Assembly (NCBI GenBank): GCA_002413045.1
Contig: DHWF01000039.1
Span: 1 to 59,925, forward strand
Source: Chloroflexi bacterium UBA5189
GTDB taxonomy: Bacteria; Chloroflexota; Limnocylindria; Limnocylindrales; CSP1-4
Direction: 5' to 3'
Length of the DNA: 59,925 bases
In this document: positions 50,146 through 58,787 of the stretch, in pieces
How the letters are laid out: the number at the start of each line of letters is the position of its first letter
Position numbering within the stretch: position 1 is the first letter of the stretch
Program-made: the position numbers and the translations under genes
The notes under the pieces: model-generated
What the model was told of the DNA's origin: nothing
What the model saw: only the letters and a program-made list of their open reading frames with translations
The model's database searches: none

Positions 50146-51158
50146 CACGTCCCCGACGCGGTGTCGGTGAACGTCTTGCCGGCGACCGGCACGAACCTGG
50201 ACGACCAGCCGCCCGGCGAGAGCGTGATGTCGAGGACGCCGAAGGTCGTGTTGTCGTGGACGCGGCTTGTCGCCAGGATCGTGTTGAACGGGTAGTGGCT
50301 TCGACCGCCGGTCCCGACCACGAACTCGACGATGCCATTCGCCGAATCGACGCCGCCATCGGCGGCCATCGGCGCGAATCGCTCGTAGTCGTGGTCGTGG
50401 CCGTTCAGCACGATCTCGGCGCCCGCCGCGTCCAGCGTGTCCCACAGCCCGGCGACGAACGCATTGCTGCCGTGCTCGCCGGAGCTGAACCGCGGGTGAT
50501 GCCAGTAGGCGAGGACGCACTGCGTCGGGTGCGCGGCGAGATCCGCCTTCAGCCAGACCACCTCGGCTGAGCCCGGGCCGCAGCCGCCGATGTCCGCGCA
50601 GTTGCTGTTGAGCGCGTACAGCCGCCACGCGCCGAGGTCGTACGCGTAGTAGCCGCCCTTCGGGTTGCCCGCCCGCAGCCCGAAGTAGTCGAAGTACCCG
50701 GCCGCCCCAGAGGTCAGGTACTCGTGGTTGCCCGGGACCGGCCGCGTCCGGTCGAGGAACGCGCCCCACGTCGGGTCGTAGCAGTCGCGGTACTCGCGCG
50801 CGCTGCCGGTGTCATAGGCATCGTCGCCGAGCGCGGCGACGGTCCCCGGGATCGACTCGACGAGCATCGCGGTGGCCGAGTCGCTCGTCACGGCGCACGA
50901 AGTGATGTCGCCGGCCGCGATGAGCGTTACCGACCCGACCGCCGTGCTCGACGGCGCGGTCGATGGCCCCGGTGCCCCCGACCCGGTCGCGGAGGCGCCA
51001 GCCGTCGGCGTGCTCGCCGGCCCGGTCAGGGTCGAGCCCAGGGTCGCCGTGGCGATCGCCGTCTGACCCGGCCGGGCCATGCCGATGACGAGTGCCGCGA
51101 GCCCGATGATCACGAGGCCGCCGATGATCCCGAGCACGAGCGCGGTCTGGGTTCGCAT
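50139..51158 (-). CDS. Membrane-anchored/exported calcineurin-like metallophosphoesterase
   Basis: This 339-residue protein has an N-terminal membrane segment (LVLGIIGGLVIIGLAALVIGMA), a Ser/Thr/Pro linker (~35-80), and a purple-acid-phosphatase-like domain with the five metal motifs: AAGDI, LGDDAYDTG, PGNHEY, YWHHPRF and NGHDHDYERFAP. GGYYAYDLGAWRLYALNSNC is typical of the PAP-like subgroup in Actinobacteria and Chloroflexota. It likely hydrolyses phosphomonoesters outside the cell. ATG 51158 is preferred; an in-frame GTG at 51182 would add eight residues. Neither has a clear Shine-Dalgarno. It is divergent from the S1C protease operon. Confidence 0.9.
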   Translation of the reverse strand: MRTQTALVLGIIGGLVIIGLAALVIGMARPGQTAIATATLGSTLTGPASTPTAGASATGSGAPGPSTAPSSTAVGSVTLIAAGDITSCAVTSDSATAMLVESIPGTVAALGDDAYDTGSAREYRDCYDPTWGAFLDRTRPVPGNHEYLTSGAAGYFDYFGLRAGNPKGGYYAYDLGAWRLYALNSNCADIGGCGPGSAEVVWLKADLAAHPTQCVLAYWHHPRFSSGEHGSNAFVAGLWDTLDAAGAEIVLNGHDHDYERFAPMAADGGVDSANGIVEFVVGTGGRSHYPFNTILATSRVHDNTTFGVLDITLSPGGWSSRFVPVAGKTFTDTASGTCH

Positions 51159-51263
51159 GCGCGCGGTCAGGGTAGCGCCCACCAGCGGAGCGCCCGCCAG
51201 CGGCGCGGCGATGCATCCAGAAATCTCATGAACGTCTCATGCGCCGGACGTGTCATACGGGAC

Positions 51264-52223
51264 ATGGACGCACAGCAGCCGGTCGTGGACCCAGGGGACG
51301 CCCTCGCGGACGCCGCCGCTCCGACCGATCCTTCGACCTCCCCAATCCTCCTTGCCGAGCCCGAACCGGCTCCTCCTCCCCGGTTCGACGCCTCGGTGGC
51401 CGACCAGGCTCCCCGGCCGCCACGCAACGGCGGCCGGGGCCTCGCCGGCTTGTTCGCGGTCAGCATCCTTTCGGCCGTACTCGCCTCCACGGGCACCGCG
51501 GTGGTGCTCGAGCGCGCGAGCGAGAGCCCAACTGCCTCGACGCCGGCGAACGGCCGCACGGTGACCACCGTCGAGACCACCGAGGACATCACGGCGATCG
51601 TCGCGGCGGCGCGTGAGTCGGTCGTGACGATCACGGCGAACGGCCTCACGACGAACAGCTTCTCGCCATTTGCCGTCCCGACGACCGGCGTCGGCTCCGG
51701 GATCATCCTGACCTCGGACGGCTACATCCTGACCAACCACCACGTGGTCGCCAACAGCCAGAGCCTGACCGTCGCGTTCTCGGACGGACATGAGCTCCCG
51801 GCGAAGATCGTGAAGATCTCCGACACGACGGACCTCGCGCTGATCAAGGTCGACGCCACGGGCCTGCGCGCCGCCCCGATCGGCGACTCAGCCGCGATCC
51901 AGGTCGGCCAGACGGCCATCGCGATCGGAAGCCCGCTCGGCACGTACACGGAGACCGTCACTCGAGGGATCGTGTCCGGCCTCAACCGGGAGATCACGGT
52001 CCAGGACGAGCTGACGCGCCGGCAGGTCACCCTGTCGGGCCTCATCCAGACCGATGCCGCAATCAACCCGGGCAACAGCGGCGGCCCGCTCCTCGACGGT
52101 TCGGGCAAGGTCGTCGGCGTCAACACCGCGGTCGCCACGAGCGCCGAGGGGCTCGGCTTCGCCATCCCGATCGCCGCCGCGAGCGACCTCATCCAGCTGG
52201 CCCAGGGCGGCGCCAGCGCCTGA
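51264..52223 (+). CDS. S1C (HtrA/DegP-like) trypsin-like serine protease without PDZ domain
   Basis: This 319-residue membrane-anchored protease has an acidic, Pro-rich cytoplasmic N-terminus, one TM (~58-80, LAGLFAVSILSAVLASTGTAVVL) and an extracytoplasmic trypsin domain with the complete triad: His in LTNHHVV, Asp in TTDLALIKV and Ser in NPGNSGGPLL. It ends at GLGFAIPIAAASDLIQLAQGG, where HtrA proteins normally continue into PDZ domains, so the PDZ is absent by natural design rather than by a visible frameshift. ATG 51264 was chosen; ATG 51228 in frame would add 12 residues. It heads an envelope operon with an efflux system and a two-component system. Confidence 0.92.
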   Translation: MDAQQPVVDPGDALADAAAPTDPSTSPILLAEPEPAPPPRFDASVADQAPRPPRNGGRGLAGLFAVSILSAVLASTGTAVVLERASESPTASTPANGRTVTTVETTEDITAIVAAARESVVTITANGLTTNSFSPFAVPTTGVGSGIILTSDGYILTNHHVVANSQSLTVAFSDGHELPAKIVKISDTTDLALIKVDATGLRAAPIGDSAAIQVGQTAIAIGSPLGTYTETVTRGIVSGLNREITVQDELTRRQVTLSGLIQTDAAINPGNSGGPLLDGSGKVVGVNTAVATSAEGLGFAIPIAAASDLIQLAQGGASA

Positions 52224-52279
52224 CCGCCAACCGGCAGGCCGTGGGGCCACGCGGCCTGGTCCCAGATCACGGAGGAACC

Positions 52280-53407
52280 ATGCGTCTCAAGCTGTTCGCG
52301 ATCGTCGTCCTGCTCGTCGTCGCCGGCGGCGCCATCTTCTTTTCGTTCGGCGGCGGATTGGCGCCGGCAGCGACTGCGGCCACGACGCTCCTGACGGCGG
52401 CGGCCTCCGTTGCGGACGTCACCGACGACATCGCGGCCACCGGGACGGTCGAGGCGACAACCCAGTACACCGTCTCGTTCGGCACCGCGACCGGGTCCTC
52501 GAGCGTGACCTGGCCGGTCACCAAGGTGAACGTCGCGGTCGGCGACACGGTGAAGACCGGCGACGTCCTCGCGACGGCCGACACGACAGACCTAGACGCA
52601 CAGATCGCCGATGCCGCGCGCGCGGCGAGCTCGGCCCTGCTCCAGCTGCACCAGGCGACCGACGACCGGGCGGCCGCCACGACGACCCGGGCCAAGCGCC
52701 AGACCCAGGAGGCGCTCTACAACGCCCAGACGGGCTACGCCCACGCGAAATCGGACCTCGCCGACCTCGAGGCGCTCCAGGCCACGGCGACCCTGAAGGC
52801 GCCGGAGGACGGGACCGTCACGGCGGTCGCCATCACCGCCGGCAGCGACGCGCCGACGGGCGCGGCAATCACCATGAACTCCAACGACCTCCAGGTCAGC
52901 ACGAGCGTCGTCGAGATCGACGTCTCCTCGATCAAGGTCGGGCAGCAGGCGAGCGTCACCATCGGCGCGCTGGATGCGACACTCAACGGGAAGGTCATGT
53001 CGATCGACCCGGTCGGCACGAGCTCCGGCTCGAACGGCGTCGTGTCGTTCGCGGTCAAGGTCGCCCTCGACGCGCCGCCGTCGGGGCTCCTGCCGGGCAT
53101 GTCCGCGGACGTCACGATCACCGCGGCGAGCGCAACCGGCGTCCTGTCGATCCCGTCGCGAGCGCTGTCGGGGACGGCCGGCGCGTACACCGTTCGCGTC
53201 GTCGCGGACGACGGCACGGTCTCCACCCGCTCGGTCGAGGTCGGCCTGGTCACGGCCTCGCTGGCCGAGATCAAGTCCGGCCTGCAGGCCGGCGAGCGGG
53301 TCGTCACCGGCACCAGCAGCACCCAGAACGCCGGGACCACGGTGACCGGCGGCGCCGGCGTCTTCCCGGGCGGCGGCGTGATCCGCGGCGGCGGGATCGG
53401 CCGATGA
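52280..53407 (+). CDS. MacA/YknX-like periplasmic adaptor (HlyD family)
   Basis: This 375-residue adaptor for the ABC exporter encoded next has an N-terminal TM (~3-22) and a lipoyl/barrel-sandwich half motif (WPVTKVNVAVGDTVKTGDVLATAD). It also has a short helical hairpin (~105-160) and the second half TLKAPEDGTVTAVAITAGSDAPTGAAIT. Beta-barrel and membrane-proximal domains follow (VEIDVSSIKVGQQASVTIGALDATLNGKVMSIDP; GAYTVRVVADDGTVSTRSVEVG). The Gly-rich C-terminus (GGGVIRGGGIGR) is unusual. GGAGGA lies 4 nt before ATG 52280. The short hairpin and absence of any TolC-like gene fit a one-membrane system as in Bacillus YknXYZ. Confidence 0.9.
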   Translation: MRLKLFAIVVLLVVAGGAIFFSFGGGLAPAATAATTLLTAAASVADVTDDIAATGTVEATTQYTVSFGTATGSSSVTWPVTKVNVAVGDTVKTGDVLATADTTDLDAQIADAARAASSALLQLHQATDDRAAATTTRAKRQTQEALYNAQTGYAHAKSDLADLEALQATATLKAPEDGTVTAVAITAGSDAPTGAAITMNSNDLQVSTSVVEIDVSSIKVGQQASVTIGALDATLNGKVMSIDPVGTSSGSNGVVSFAVKVALDAPPSGLLPGMSADVTITAASATGVLSIPSRALSGTAGAYTVRVVADDGTVSTRSVEVGLVTASLAEIKSGLQAGERVVTGTSSTQNAGTTVTGGAGVFPGGGVIRGGGIGR

Positions 53408-54087
53408 GCCTGCTGCGCCTCGAGCACATCGGCCGGACCTACGACATGGGCCACGTGCAGGTCCAGGCCCTGCACGACGTGTCGATGTCCGTGGAGCGCG
53501 GCGAGATGGTCGCGATCCTCGGGCCGTCGGGCTCGGGCAAGACCACGATGATGAGCATCATCGGCTGCCTGGATCGGCCGACCCAGGGTCGCTACGAGCT
53601 GGACGGGACCGACGTCGGGTCGCTCAACGACGGGGCGCTCGCCCGCATCCGGAGCCGCACGATCGGGTTCGTCTTCCAGAGCTACAACCTGCTGCCGGGC
53701 ACCTCCGCCGTCGACAACGTCGCCACGCCGCTGCTGTACCAGGGCGTGCCGCGGCGCGAGCGGGTCAAGCGCGCGACCGCCGAGCTCGAGCGGCTCGGCC
53801 TGGGCCACCGGCTGCGCCACGAGCCGACCGAGCTGTCCGGCGGCGAGCAGCAACGGGTCGCGCTCGCGCGGGCCCTCGTCACGCAGCCGGCGCTCGTCCT
53901 CGCCGACGAGCCGACCGGCAACCTCGCGGTCCACCAGGGCCTCGAGGTCCTCAAGCTGTTCCAGGACCTGCACGACGCCGGCCACACGATCATCCTGATC
54001 ACCCACAACCCGGAGGTCGCCGCGGTTGCCCAGCGCAGCGTCCACCTCCTGGATGGCGCGGTCGTCGACGGGGAGCTCGCGGCATGA
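53404..54087 (+). CDS. MacB/LolD-type ABC transporter ATPase
   Basis: This 227-residue ATPase has GPSGSGKTTMMSIIGCLDRPTQG (Walker A), FVFQSYNLLPGTSAVDNV (Q-loop), LSGGEQQRVALARAL (signature), LVLADEPTGNL (Walker B) and ITHNPEVA (H-loop). The D-loop reads GNLAVHQG, where the family normally has GNLD, so the D-loop Asp is replaced by Ala. It overlaps the adaptor stop (ATGA) and the permease start (ATGA), so the three subunits are tightly coupled. It powers a mechanotransmission-type exporter; the substrate could be peptide, antibiotic or lipoprotein. Confidence 0.94.
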   Translation: MSLLRLEHIGRTYDMGHVQVQALHDVSMSVERGEMVAILGPSGSGKTTMMSIIGCLDRPTQGRYELDGTDVGSLNDGALARIRSRTIGFVFQSYNLLPGTSAVDNVATPLLYQGVPRRERVKRATAELERLGLGHRLRHEPTELSGGEQQRVALARALVTQPALVLADEPTGNLAVHQGLEVLKLFQDLHDAGHTIILITHNPEVAAVAQRSVHLLDGAVVDGELAA

Positions 54088-55274
54088 GCGCGATCGAGCT
54101 CATCCGTCTCGCGCTGTCGCGCCTGCGGCGCGGCCGGGTCCGCGCGGCCCTGACCATGCTCGGCGTGATCATCGGCGTCGCGTCGGTCGTTGGGCTCGTG
54201 AGCGTGGGCCGGGGCACGACCGCGCGGATCACCGACCAGCTCAGCAGCCTCGGCACGAACCTGCTCACGATCAGCCCGTCCGGGGGCGGCGGCTCGACCT
54301 CGACGCTCACCCTCGACGATGCCACGGCCATCGCGGCGGTGCCCGGCGTCGCCGCCGTCGCGCCGGAGATCCAGACCCAGGCGGTCGTCGCGACCAGCAC
54401 CTCCAACACGACCACGACCTCCGTCGTCGGGACCTCCGCCGACTACCTCACCGTGCGGGCCTACGAGGTGTGGCAGGGCACCTTCCTCTCGAGAATCGCG
54501 GTCGACCAGGGGCTGCGCCAGGTCGTGCTCGGCGCGACCGTGGCCACGGACCTCGGCCTCGGCGCAGAGGCGGTCGGATCGCAGGTCACCATCGGCGGGC
54601 TGCCGTTCGAGGTGATCGGCATCCTCCAACCCAAGGGCGGTGCCGGCTTCGCAAATCCGGATGACGAGGTCCTCGTGCCCGTCGGCGTCGTCCGCAAGTA
54701 CTTCGTCGGCGGAACCGGCATCCGCACGGTCGGCGTGAGCGTCGCCGATGGCTACGACATGCAGGCCGCCAGGGATTCGATCGCCGAGCTGCTGCGGGTC
54801 CGGCACGGGATCGGCACGACGGACACCGACGACTTCCAGATCTTCGACCAGACCCAGCTGCTGGCGGCCGCGTCGACCATCAGCGGCACGCTGACCCTGC
54901 TGCTCGGCGGGATCGCCTCGATCGCGCTCATCGTCGGCGGCATCGGGATCATGAACATCATGCTCGTGTCGGTTCGTGAGCGGACCCGCGAGATCGGCAT
55001 CCGCAAGGCGCTCGGCGCCCGAGGCCGCGACATCCTCAGCCAGTTCCTGATCGAGGCCCTCACGCTGTCGCTGATCGGAGGACTGATCGGTGTGCTCCTA
55101 GGCCTCGTGGTCTCGGCCGTGATCGGCCGGATCGCCGGCTGGGGCTTCATCTTCGATCCGAACACCATCGCCGTGGCCACCATGTTCAGCTTGGCCGTCG
55201 GCATCGTCTTCGGCGTGTGGCCCGCCCGCCAGGCGGCGCGCCTCGATCCCGTCATCGCCCTCCGCTACGAATGA
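54084..55274 (+). CDS. MacB/FtsX-type ABC permease
   Basis: This 396-residue permease has TM1 at ~20-42 (VRAALTMLGVIIGVASVVGLVSVG), a large extracytoplasmic MacB_PCD domain (~45-270: RITDQLSSLGTNLLTISP), and three C-terminal TM helices in the FtsX domain (LLLGGIASIALIVGGIGIMNIMLVSVRERTREIGIRKALGARGRDI). The C-terminal WPARQAARLDPVIALRYE is diagnostic of MacB permeases. It overlaps the ATPase by 4 bp and is followed by a DUF5666-like exported protein starting 11 bp later. Confidence 0.95.
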   Translation: MSAIELIRLALSRLRRGRVRAALTMLGVIIGVASVVGLVSVGRGTTARITDQLSSLGTNLLTISPSGGGGSTSTLTLDDATAIAAVPGVAAVAPEIQTQAVVATSTSNTTTTSVVGTSADYLTVRAYEVWQGTFLSRIAVDQGLRQVVLGATVATDLGLGAEAVGSQVTIGGLPFEVIGILQPKGGAGFANPDDEVLVPVGVVRKYFVGGTGIRTVGVSVADGYDMQAARDSIAELLRVRHGIGTTDTDDFQIFDQTQLLAAASTISGTLTLLLGGIASIALIVGGIGIMNIMLVSVRERTREIGIRKALGARGRDILSQFLIEALTLSLIGGLIGVLLGLVVSAVIGRIAGWGFIFDPNTIAVATMFSLAVGIVFGVWPARQAARLDPVIALRYE

Positions 55275-55285
55275 AGGAGCCATCC

Positions 55286-55918
55286 GTGGACCAGGATTCC
55301 CAGACCCAGCCGACGCCGGTCCCGACGACGCCGGTGACGTCCTCGGGCACGCCGCAGCCGTCGCCCGCGTGGACCCCCGGCCCGGCGCCGATGCCGGCAG
55401 CGGCACCCGCGGCAGCGGCGCCCGTCCGCAAGGGCCCTAGCGCCCGTGTCCTCAACACCGTCCTGGCCGGCGCCCTCGTGCTCGCTGTTGCCGGGATCGC
55501 GTTCGCCGCGGGGCGGATGACCGCACCCGCCTCGGCCGTGACGGCGCGCGGGACGTTCCCGGGCGGTGGCCAGGGGCTGAACGGCTACTTCGGCGGCCGC
55601 CAGGGCGGCCAGGGCGGCGCCTTCGGGGGCGGCGCGTTCGCCGCCGGCGGCGCCGGCGGCGGGGTGACCATCCAGGGCACGGTGGACGCCGTCTCGGCGA
55701 CGACCCTGACGCTCAAGCTCGCCTCCGGGCAGACGATCCAGATCGCCCTCGATCCGACCACCACCTACCATTCGCAGACCAATGCGAGCGCCTCGGACAT
55801 CGTCAGCGGTGGCACGGTCCAGGTCCAGCTCAACCTCGGGCGCGGCGCCGGTGGCGCAGGCGGCGAGGACGGCTCGGTGACCGGCCCGACGGCGCGCGAC
55901 ATCACCGTCGTCCCGTAG
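55286..55918 (+). CDS. Membrane-anchored Gly-rich protein with DUF5666-like domain
   Basis: This 210-residue protein has a Pro/Ala/Thr-rich cytoplasmic N-terminus, one TM (~52-75, LNTVLAGALVLAVAGIAFAAGRM), a Gly-rich stretch (~88-125, repeats of GGQG/GGAF/GGAGG), then an OB-like DUF5666 domain (~127-205: VTIQGTVDAVSATTLTLKLASGQTIQIALDPTTTYHSQ ... VQVQLNLG). GTG 55286 has AAGGAG 6 nt upstream; ATG 55271 in frame overlaps the permease stop but lacks a Shine-Dalgarno. Its position between MacB and the OmpR regulator suggests an accessory or sensing role. Function unknown. Confidence 0.8.
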   Translation: MDQDSQTQPTPVPTTPVTSSGTPQPSPAWTPGPAPMPAAAPAAAAPVRKGPSARVLNTVLAGALVLAVAGIAFAAGRMTAPASAVTARGTFPGGGQGLNGYFGGRQGGQGGAFGGGAFAAGGAGGGVTIQGTVDAVSATTLTLKLASGQTIQIALDPTTTYHSQTNASASDIVSGGTVQVQLNLGRGAGGAGGEDGSVTGPTARDITVVP

Positions 55919-55934
55919 CGGCAGAGCGGACCTG

Positions 55935-56612
55935 ATGCACCTCCTGCTCGTCGAGGACGACCCGCGCCTCCAGCGCGTGCTGCGCCGGCTGCTCGAGGAC
56001 GATCGCCACGTGGTGGAGGTCGCCCCAGACGGCCGGACCGCACTGGAGCTCGTCGAGGCGACCGAGGGCATCGAGGCGATCATCCTCGACCTCGGGCTGC
56101 CGGACATCTCGGGCCTCGAGGTCGCCCGCCGGTTGCGCCGCGACGGGCGCGAGCTGACGATCCTGATGCTGACCGCCCGCGACACCGTCAACGATCGGGT
56201 GACCGGGCTGGACGCCGGGGCGGACGATTACCTCGTGAAGCCGTTCGCCTACGAGGAGCTGTCGGCGCGCCTGCGCGCGCTGGCACGCCGCGTCGAGCCC
56301 GGCGCACGCCGGCCGGAGCCGGTCCTCGCCGCCGGCCCGATCGCGCTCGACGAGCGCAGCCGGCGCGTCACCGTGGAGGGCCGCGCCGTCGAGCTCAGCC
56401 CGCGCGAGTTCTCGCTGCTGGAGTGCTTCCTCCGGCACCCGGGCCAGTCCCTGACGCGTGACCAGCTCCTCGACCAGGCCTGGCCGTTCTCGGTGGCGGT
56501 GACGCCGAACGCGGTCGACGCCTACGTCCACTATCTCCGCACGAAGCTCGGCGAGGCCGGGCGCTGGATCGAGACCGTTCGTGGTGTCGGGTACCGGCTG
56601 GCGGATGGTTGA
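55935..56612 (+). CDS. OmpR/PhoB-family response regulator
   Basis: This 225-residue two-component regulator has a receiver domain at 1-115 with the acidic pair Asp8/Asp9, phospho-acceptor Asp52 (IILDLGLPD), Thr in LMLTA and Lys in YLVKPF. The winged-helix DNA-binding domain (~130-222) has VELSPREFSLLECFLRHPGQSLTRDQLLDQAWP and VDAYVHYLRTKLGEAGRWIETVRGVGYRL. Its stop overlaps the histidine kinase start by 8 bp. It probably controls the envelope/export operon it lies in (inference from position). Confidence 0.96.
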   Translation: MHLLLVEDDPRLQRVLRRLLEDDRHVVEVAPDGRTALELVEATEGIEAIILDLGLPDISGLEVARRLRRDGRELTILMLTARDTVNDRVTGLDAGADDYLVKPFAYEELSARLRALARRVEPGARRPEPVLAAGPIALDERSRRVTVEGRAVELSPREFSLLECFLRHPGQSLTRDQLLDQAWPFSVAVTPNAVDAYVHYLRTKLGEAGRWIETVRGVGYRLADG

Positions 56613-57999
56613 CGAGGCCGACGAAACGACGTCGAGTGCCAAAGCCCTGACGTCGGGCGCCGACGCGCGCCTCGTCCGCGATGTCCGCTGGCGCCTCGTG
56701 GCGTGGAGCGGCGGCTCGACGCTGCTCGTCCTGATCGTCCTCGGCGTCGCCCTCTACGTGAGCGTCGCGTCCTCGCTCGCCGCGTCGTCGCAGGCCCTGC
56801 TGGCGGATCGAGCCGAAGACCTGGCGGCGCAGATGCGCGGCGAACCGCCGACGGCCGGCGGTCCCGGCTTCGACTTCCTGTTCGGTGGCGGGACGTTCGC
56901 GATCGCCGTCGATCCGACCGGCCAGGCCTATGGGCCGCGCCAGTTCCAGCTCCCGACCGGCCTCCCGGACAGCGATGCCGTGGCCAGCGCCAACGCCCAC
57001 GGCACGGACGTCCGGACGACCACGATCACATTCCAGGAGGACGGCCTGGGCCAGGCGACGCGCCAGGTCGCCGTGCCTGTTCGCCAGTTCACCCTGCCCG
57101 TCGACACGCCGACCGGGCGGTGGGCCGTGCAGGTCGTCCAGGATCGATCCACCGAGCAGCAGACGCTCGCGAACATCGTGTTCGTCCTGGTCCTGGGTGG
57201 GATCGTAGTGGTGCTCGTCGCGGGTGGCTTCGGCTGGGTCTATGCCCGGCGGGCGCTGGTCCCGATCCGGGATTCGCTGGCGGGCCAGCGCGTCGCCCTG
57301 CGGCGGCAGCGCGAGTTCGCCGCGGACGCGAGCCATGAGCTGCGGACCCCGCTCACCGTGATCCGTGCATCCGTCGAGTACCTGCGACGCAACGCGACGA
57401 AGCCCGTCGCCGAGGTCGGTGATGCGCTCGTCGACATTGACGCCGAGGTGCAGCACCTGACCACGCTCGTCGACGACCTGCTCCTGCTCGCGCGCTCCGA
57501 CTCGGGCGCCATCACGCTCGAGCGCGTCCCGCTCCACCTCGACGACGTCGCCACCGATGCCGCGGCGGCCCTCGCCCAACCGGCCTCCAACGCGGGCGTG
57601 CGGCTGGAGGTCGATCCCGAGCCGACGGCCGCGATCGGCGATCCGGCGCGCCTTCGGCAGCTGGTCATGATCCTCGTCGACAACGCCATTCGGCACAGCC
57701 CGCGCGGCGGCGTCGTGCGCGTCGTCATCCGGCCTGGCACCGACGGCGGTTCCACGCTCGCGGTCGAGGACGCCGGGCCGGGCGTGGCACCCGAGGATCG
57801 CGCCCACGTGTTCGACCGGTTCTGGCGCGCGCCGGGCGCGCCCGACGGCGGCACCGGTCTCGGGCTCGCGATCGCGAAATGGATCGCCGAGCATCACGAC
57901 GGCTCGATCGCCGTCGACCAGTCCGACGCGGGCGGCGCCCGCTTCGAGGTACGGCTTCCCGCGGCCACGGACCCGATTGGCGCGGAGGCGCCGGCTTGA
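56605..57999 (+). CDS. Sensor histidine kinase
   Basis: This 464-residue kinase partners the OmpR-type regulator. It has TM1 at ~36-60, an extracytoplasmic sensor region (~62-187) and TM2 at ~190-212. A very short linker with no clear HAMP follows. The HisKA H-box is DASHELRTPLTVIRA (His244), and the HATPase_c motifs are the N-box LVDNAIRHSPRGG, G1 VEDAGPGVAPEDRAHVFDRFWRA, F-box and G2 GGTGLGLAIAKWIAEHH. ATG 56605 was chosen because it overlaps the regulator stop in the usual coupled way; in-frame GTG 56581 is an alternative. The ligand is unknown. Confidence 0.94.
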   Translation: MVDEADETTSSAKALTSGADARLVRDVRWRLVAWSGGSTLLVLIVLGVALYVSVASSLAASSQALLADRAEDLAAQMRGEPPTAGGPGFDFLFGGGTFAIAVDPTGQAYGPRQFQLPTGLPDSDAVASANAHGTDVRTTTITFQEDGLGQATRQVAVPVRQFTLPVDTPTGRWAVQVVQDRSTEQQTLANIVFVLVLGGIVVVLVAGGFGWVYARRALVPIRDSLAGQRVALRRQREFAADASHELRTPLTVIRASVEYLRRNATKPVAEVGDALVDIDAEVQHLTTLVDDLLLLARSDSGAITLERVPLHLDDVATDAAAALAQPASNAGVRLEVDPEPTAAIGDPARLRQLVMILVDNAIRHSPRGGVVRVVIRPGTDGGSTLAVEDAGPGVAPEDRAHVFDRFWRAPGAPDGGTGLGLAIAKWIAEHHDGSIAVDQSDAGGARFEVRLPAATDPIGAEAPA

Positions 58000-58775
58000 C
58001 CGGTGCGCAGTCGCGAGCCGGGCGCTCGCCGCTGGTGCCGGCGCTCATCGTGCTCGTGGCGGTCGCCGTTCTCGGCGGTGCCGCCGGCCTCGCGTACCTG
58101 TTCCTGCGACCGGCGCCACCGGCCGCGGTCGGGCTCGACTCGCCTGCCCAAGGCGCCAGTGCGCCGGCCGCGACGATCGGCTCGCTGCCGAGCGGCGCTG
58201 AGCAGACCCTCGGGCCCGGCGGCCAGAACGGCCCCTGGACCATCGACCCGTCTATCGGCAGCTTCACCGATTTCTCGGACTCGTTCGTCGGCTATCGCGT
58301 GGACGAGACGCTCGCGCAGAACCGGGCGAACACGGCGGTCGGACGCACGGCGCAGGTCACCGGCACGCTCGCCCTCGACGGCGCCACGGTCTCGAGCGTC
58401 GACGTGACGGCCGACCTGACCCGACTCACGAGCGACGACAACCGGCGCGACGGCCAGCTCCACCAGCAGGCGCTCGAGACGGACCTGTTCCCGCAGGCCA
58501 CCTTCAAGCTGACTACCCCGATCGACCTCGGCGCCGCCCCCGTCGACGGCAAGACGATCAACGCGACCGCGATCGGCGACCTGACGCTCCACGGCGTCAC
58601 GAAGACCGTCCAGGTCCCGATCGAGGCGCGCCTGTCCGGCGATGTCGTGACGGTGACCGGCTCGCTCCAGATCCTGTTCGCCGACTACCAGATCCAGGAG
58701 CCGGTGTCGTTCGCGATCCTGTCGATCGAGGACCACGGGATCATGGAGTTCCAGCTCCACTTCCGGCACGACTAG
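57996..58775 (+). CDS. Membrane-anchored YceI-family protein
   Basis: This 259-residue protein has an N-terminal TM (~14-37, LVPALIVLVAVAVLGGAAGLAYLFL), a linker, and a YceI lipocalin-like barrel (~75-259). Barrel motifs are WTIDPSIGSFTDFSDSFVGYRVDE, NTAVGRTAQVTGTLALDGATVSSVDVTADLTRLTSDDNRRD, FPQATFKLTTPIDLG, and GDLTLHGVTKTVQVPIEARL. YceI proteins bind isoprenoid-type lipids. TTG 57996 overlaps the kinase stop (TTGA) and has GGAGG 7 nt upstream, which decides the start. It is the last gene of the envelope operon. Confidence 0.91.
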   Translation: MTGAQSRAGRSPLVPALIVLVAVAVLGGAAGLAYLFLRPAPPAAVGLDSPAQGASAPAATIGSLPSGAEQTLGPGGQNGPWTIDPSIGSFTDFSDSFVGYRVDETLAQNRANTAVGRTAQVTGTLALDGATVSSVDVTADLTRLTSDDNRRDGQLHQQALETDLFPQATFKLTTPIDLGAAPVDGKTINATAIGDLTLHGVTKTVQVPIEARLSGDVVTVTGSLQILFADYQIQEPVSFAILSIEDHGIMEFQLHFRHD

Positions 58776-58787
58776 GACGCGGCGAGG

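Noticed and set aside
55560..55670. Gly-rich DNA repeat resembling a tandem repeat array
   Set aside because: Degenerate GGC/GGG codons for a Gly-rich linker inside the DUF5666-like protein; no regular nucleotide period.
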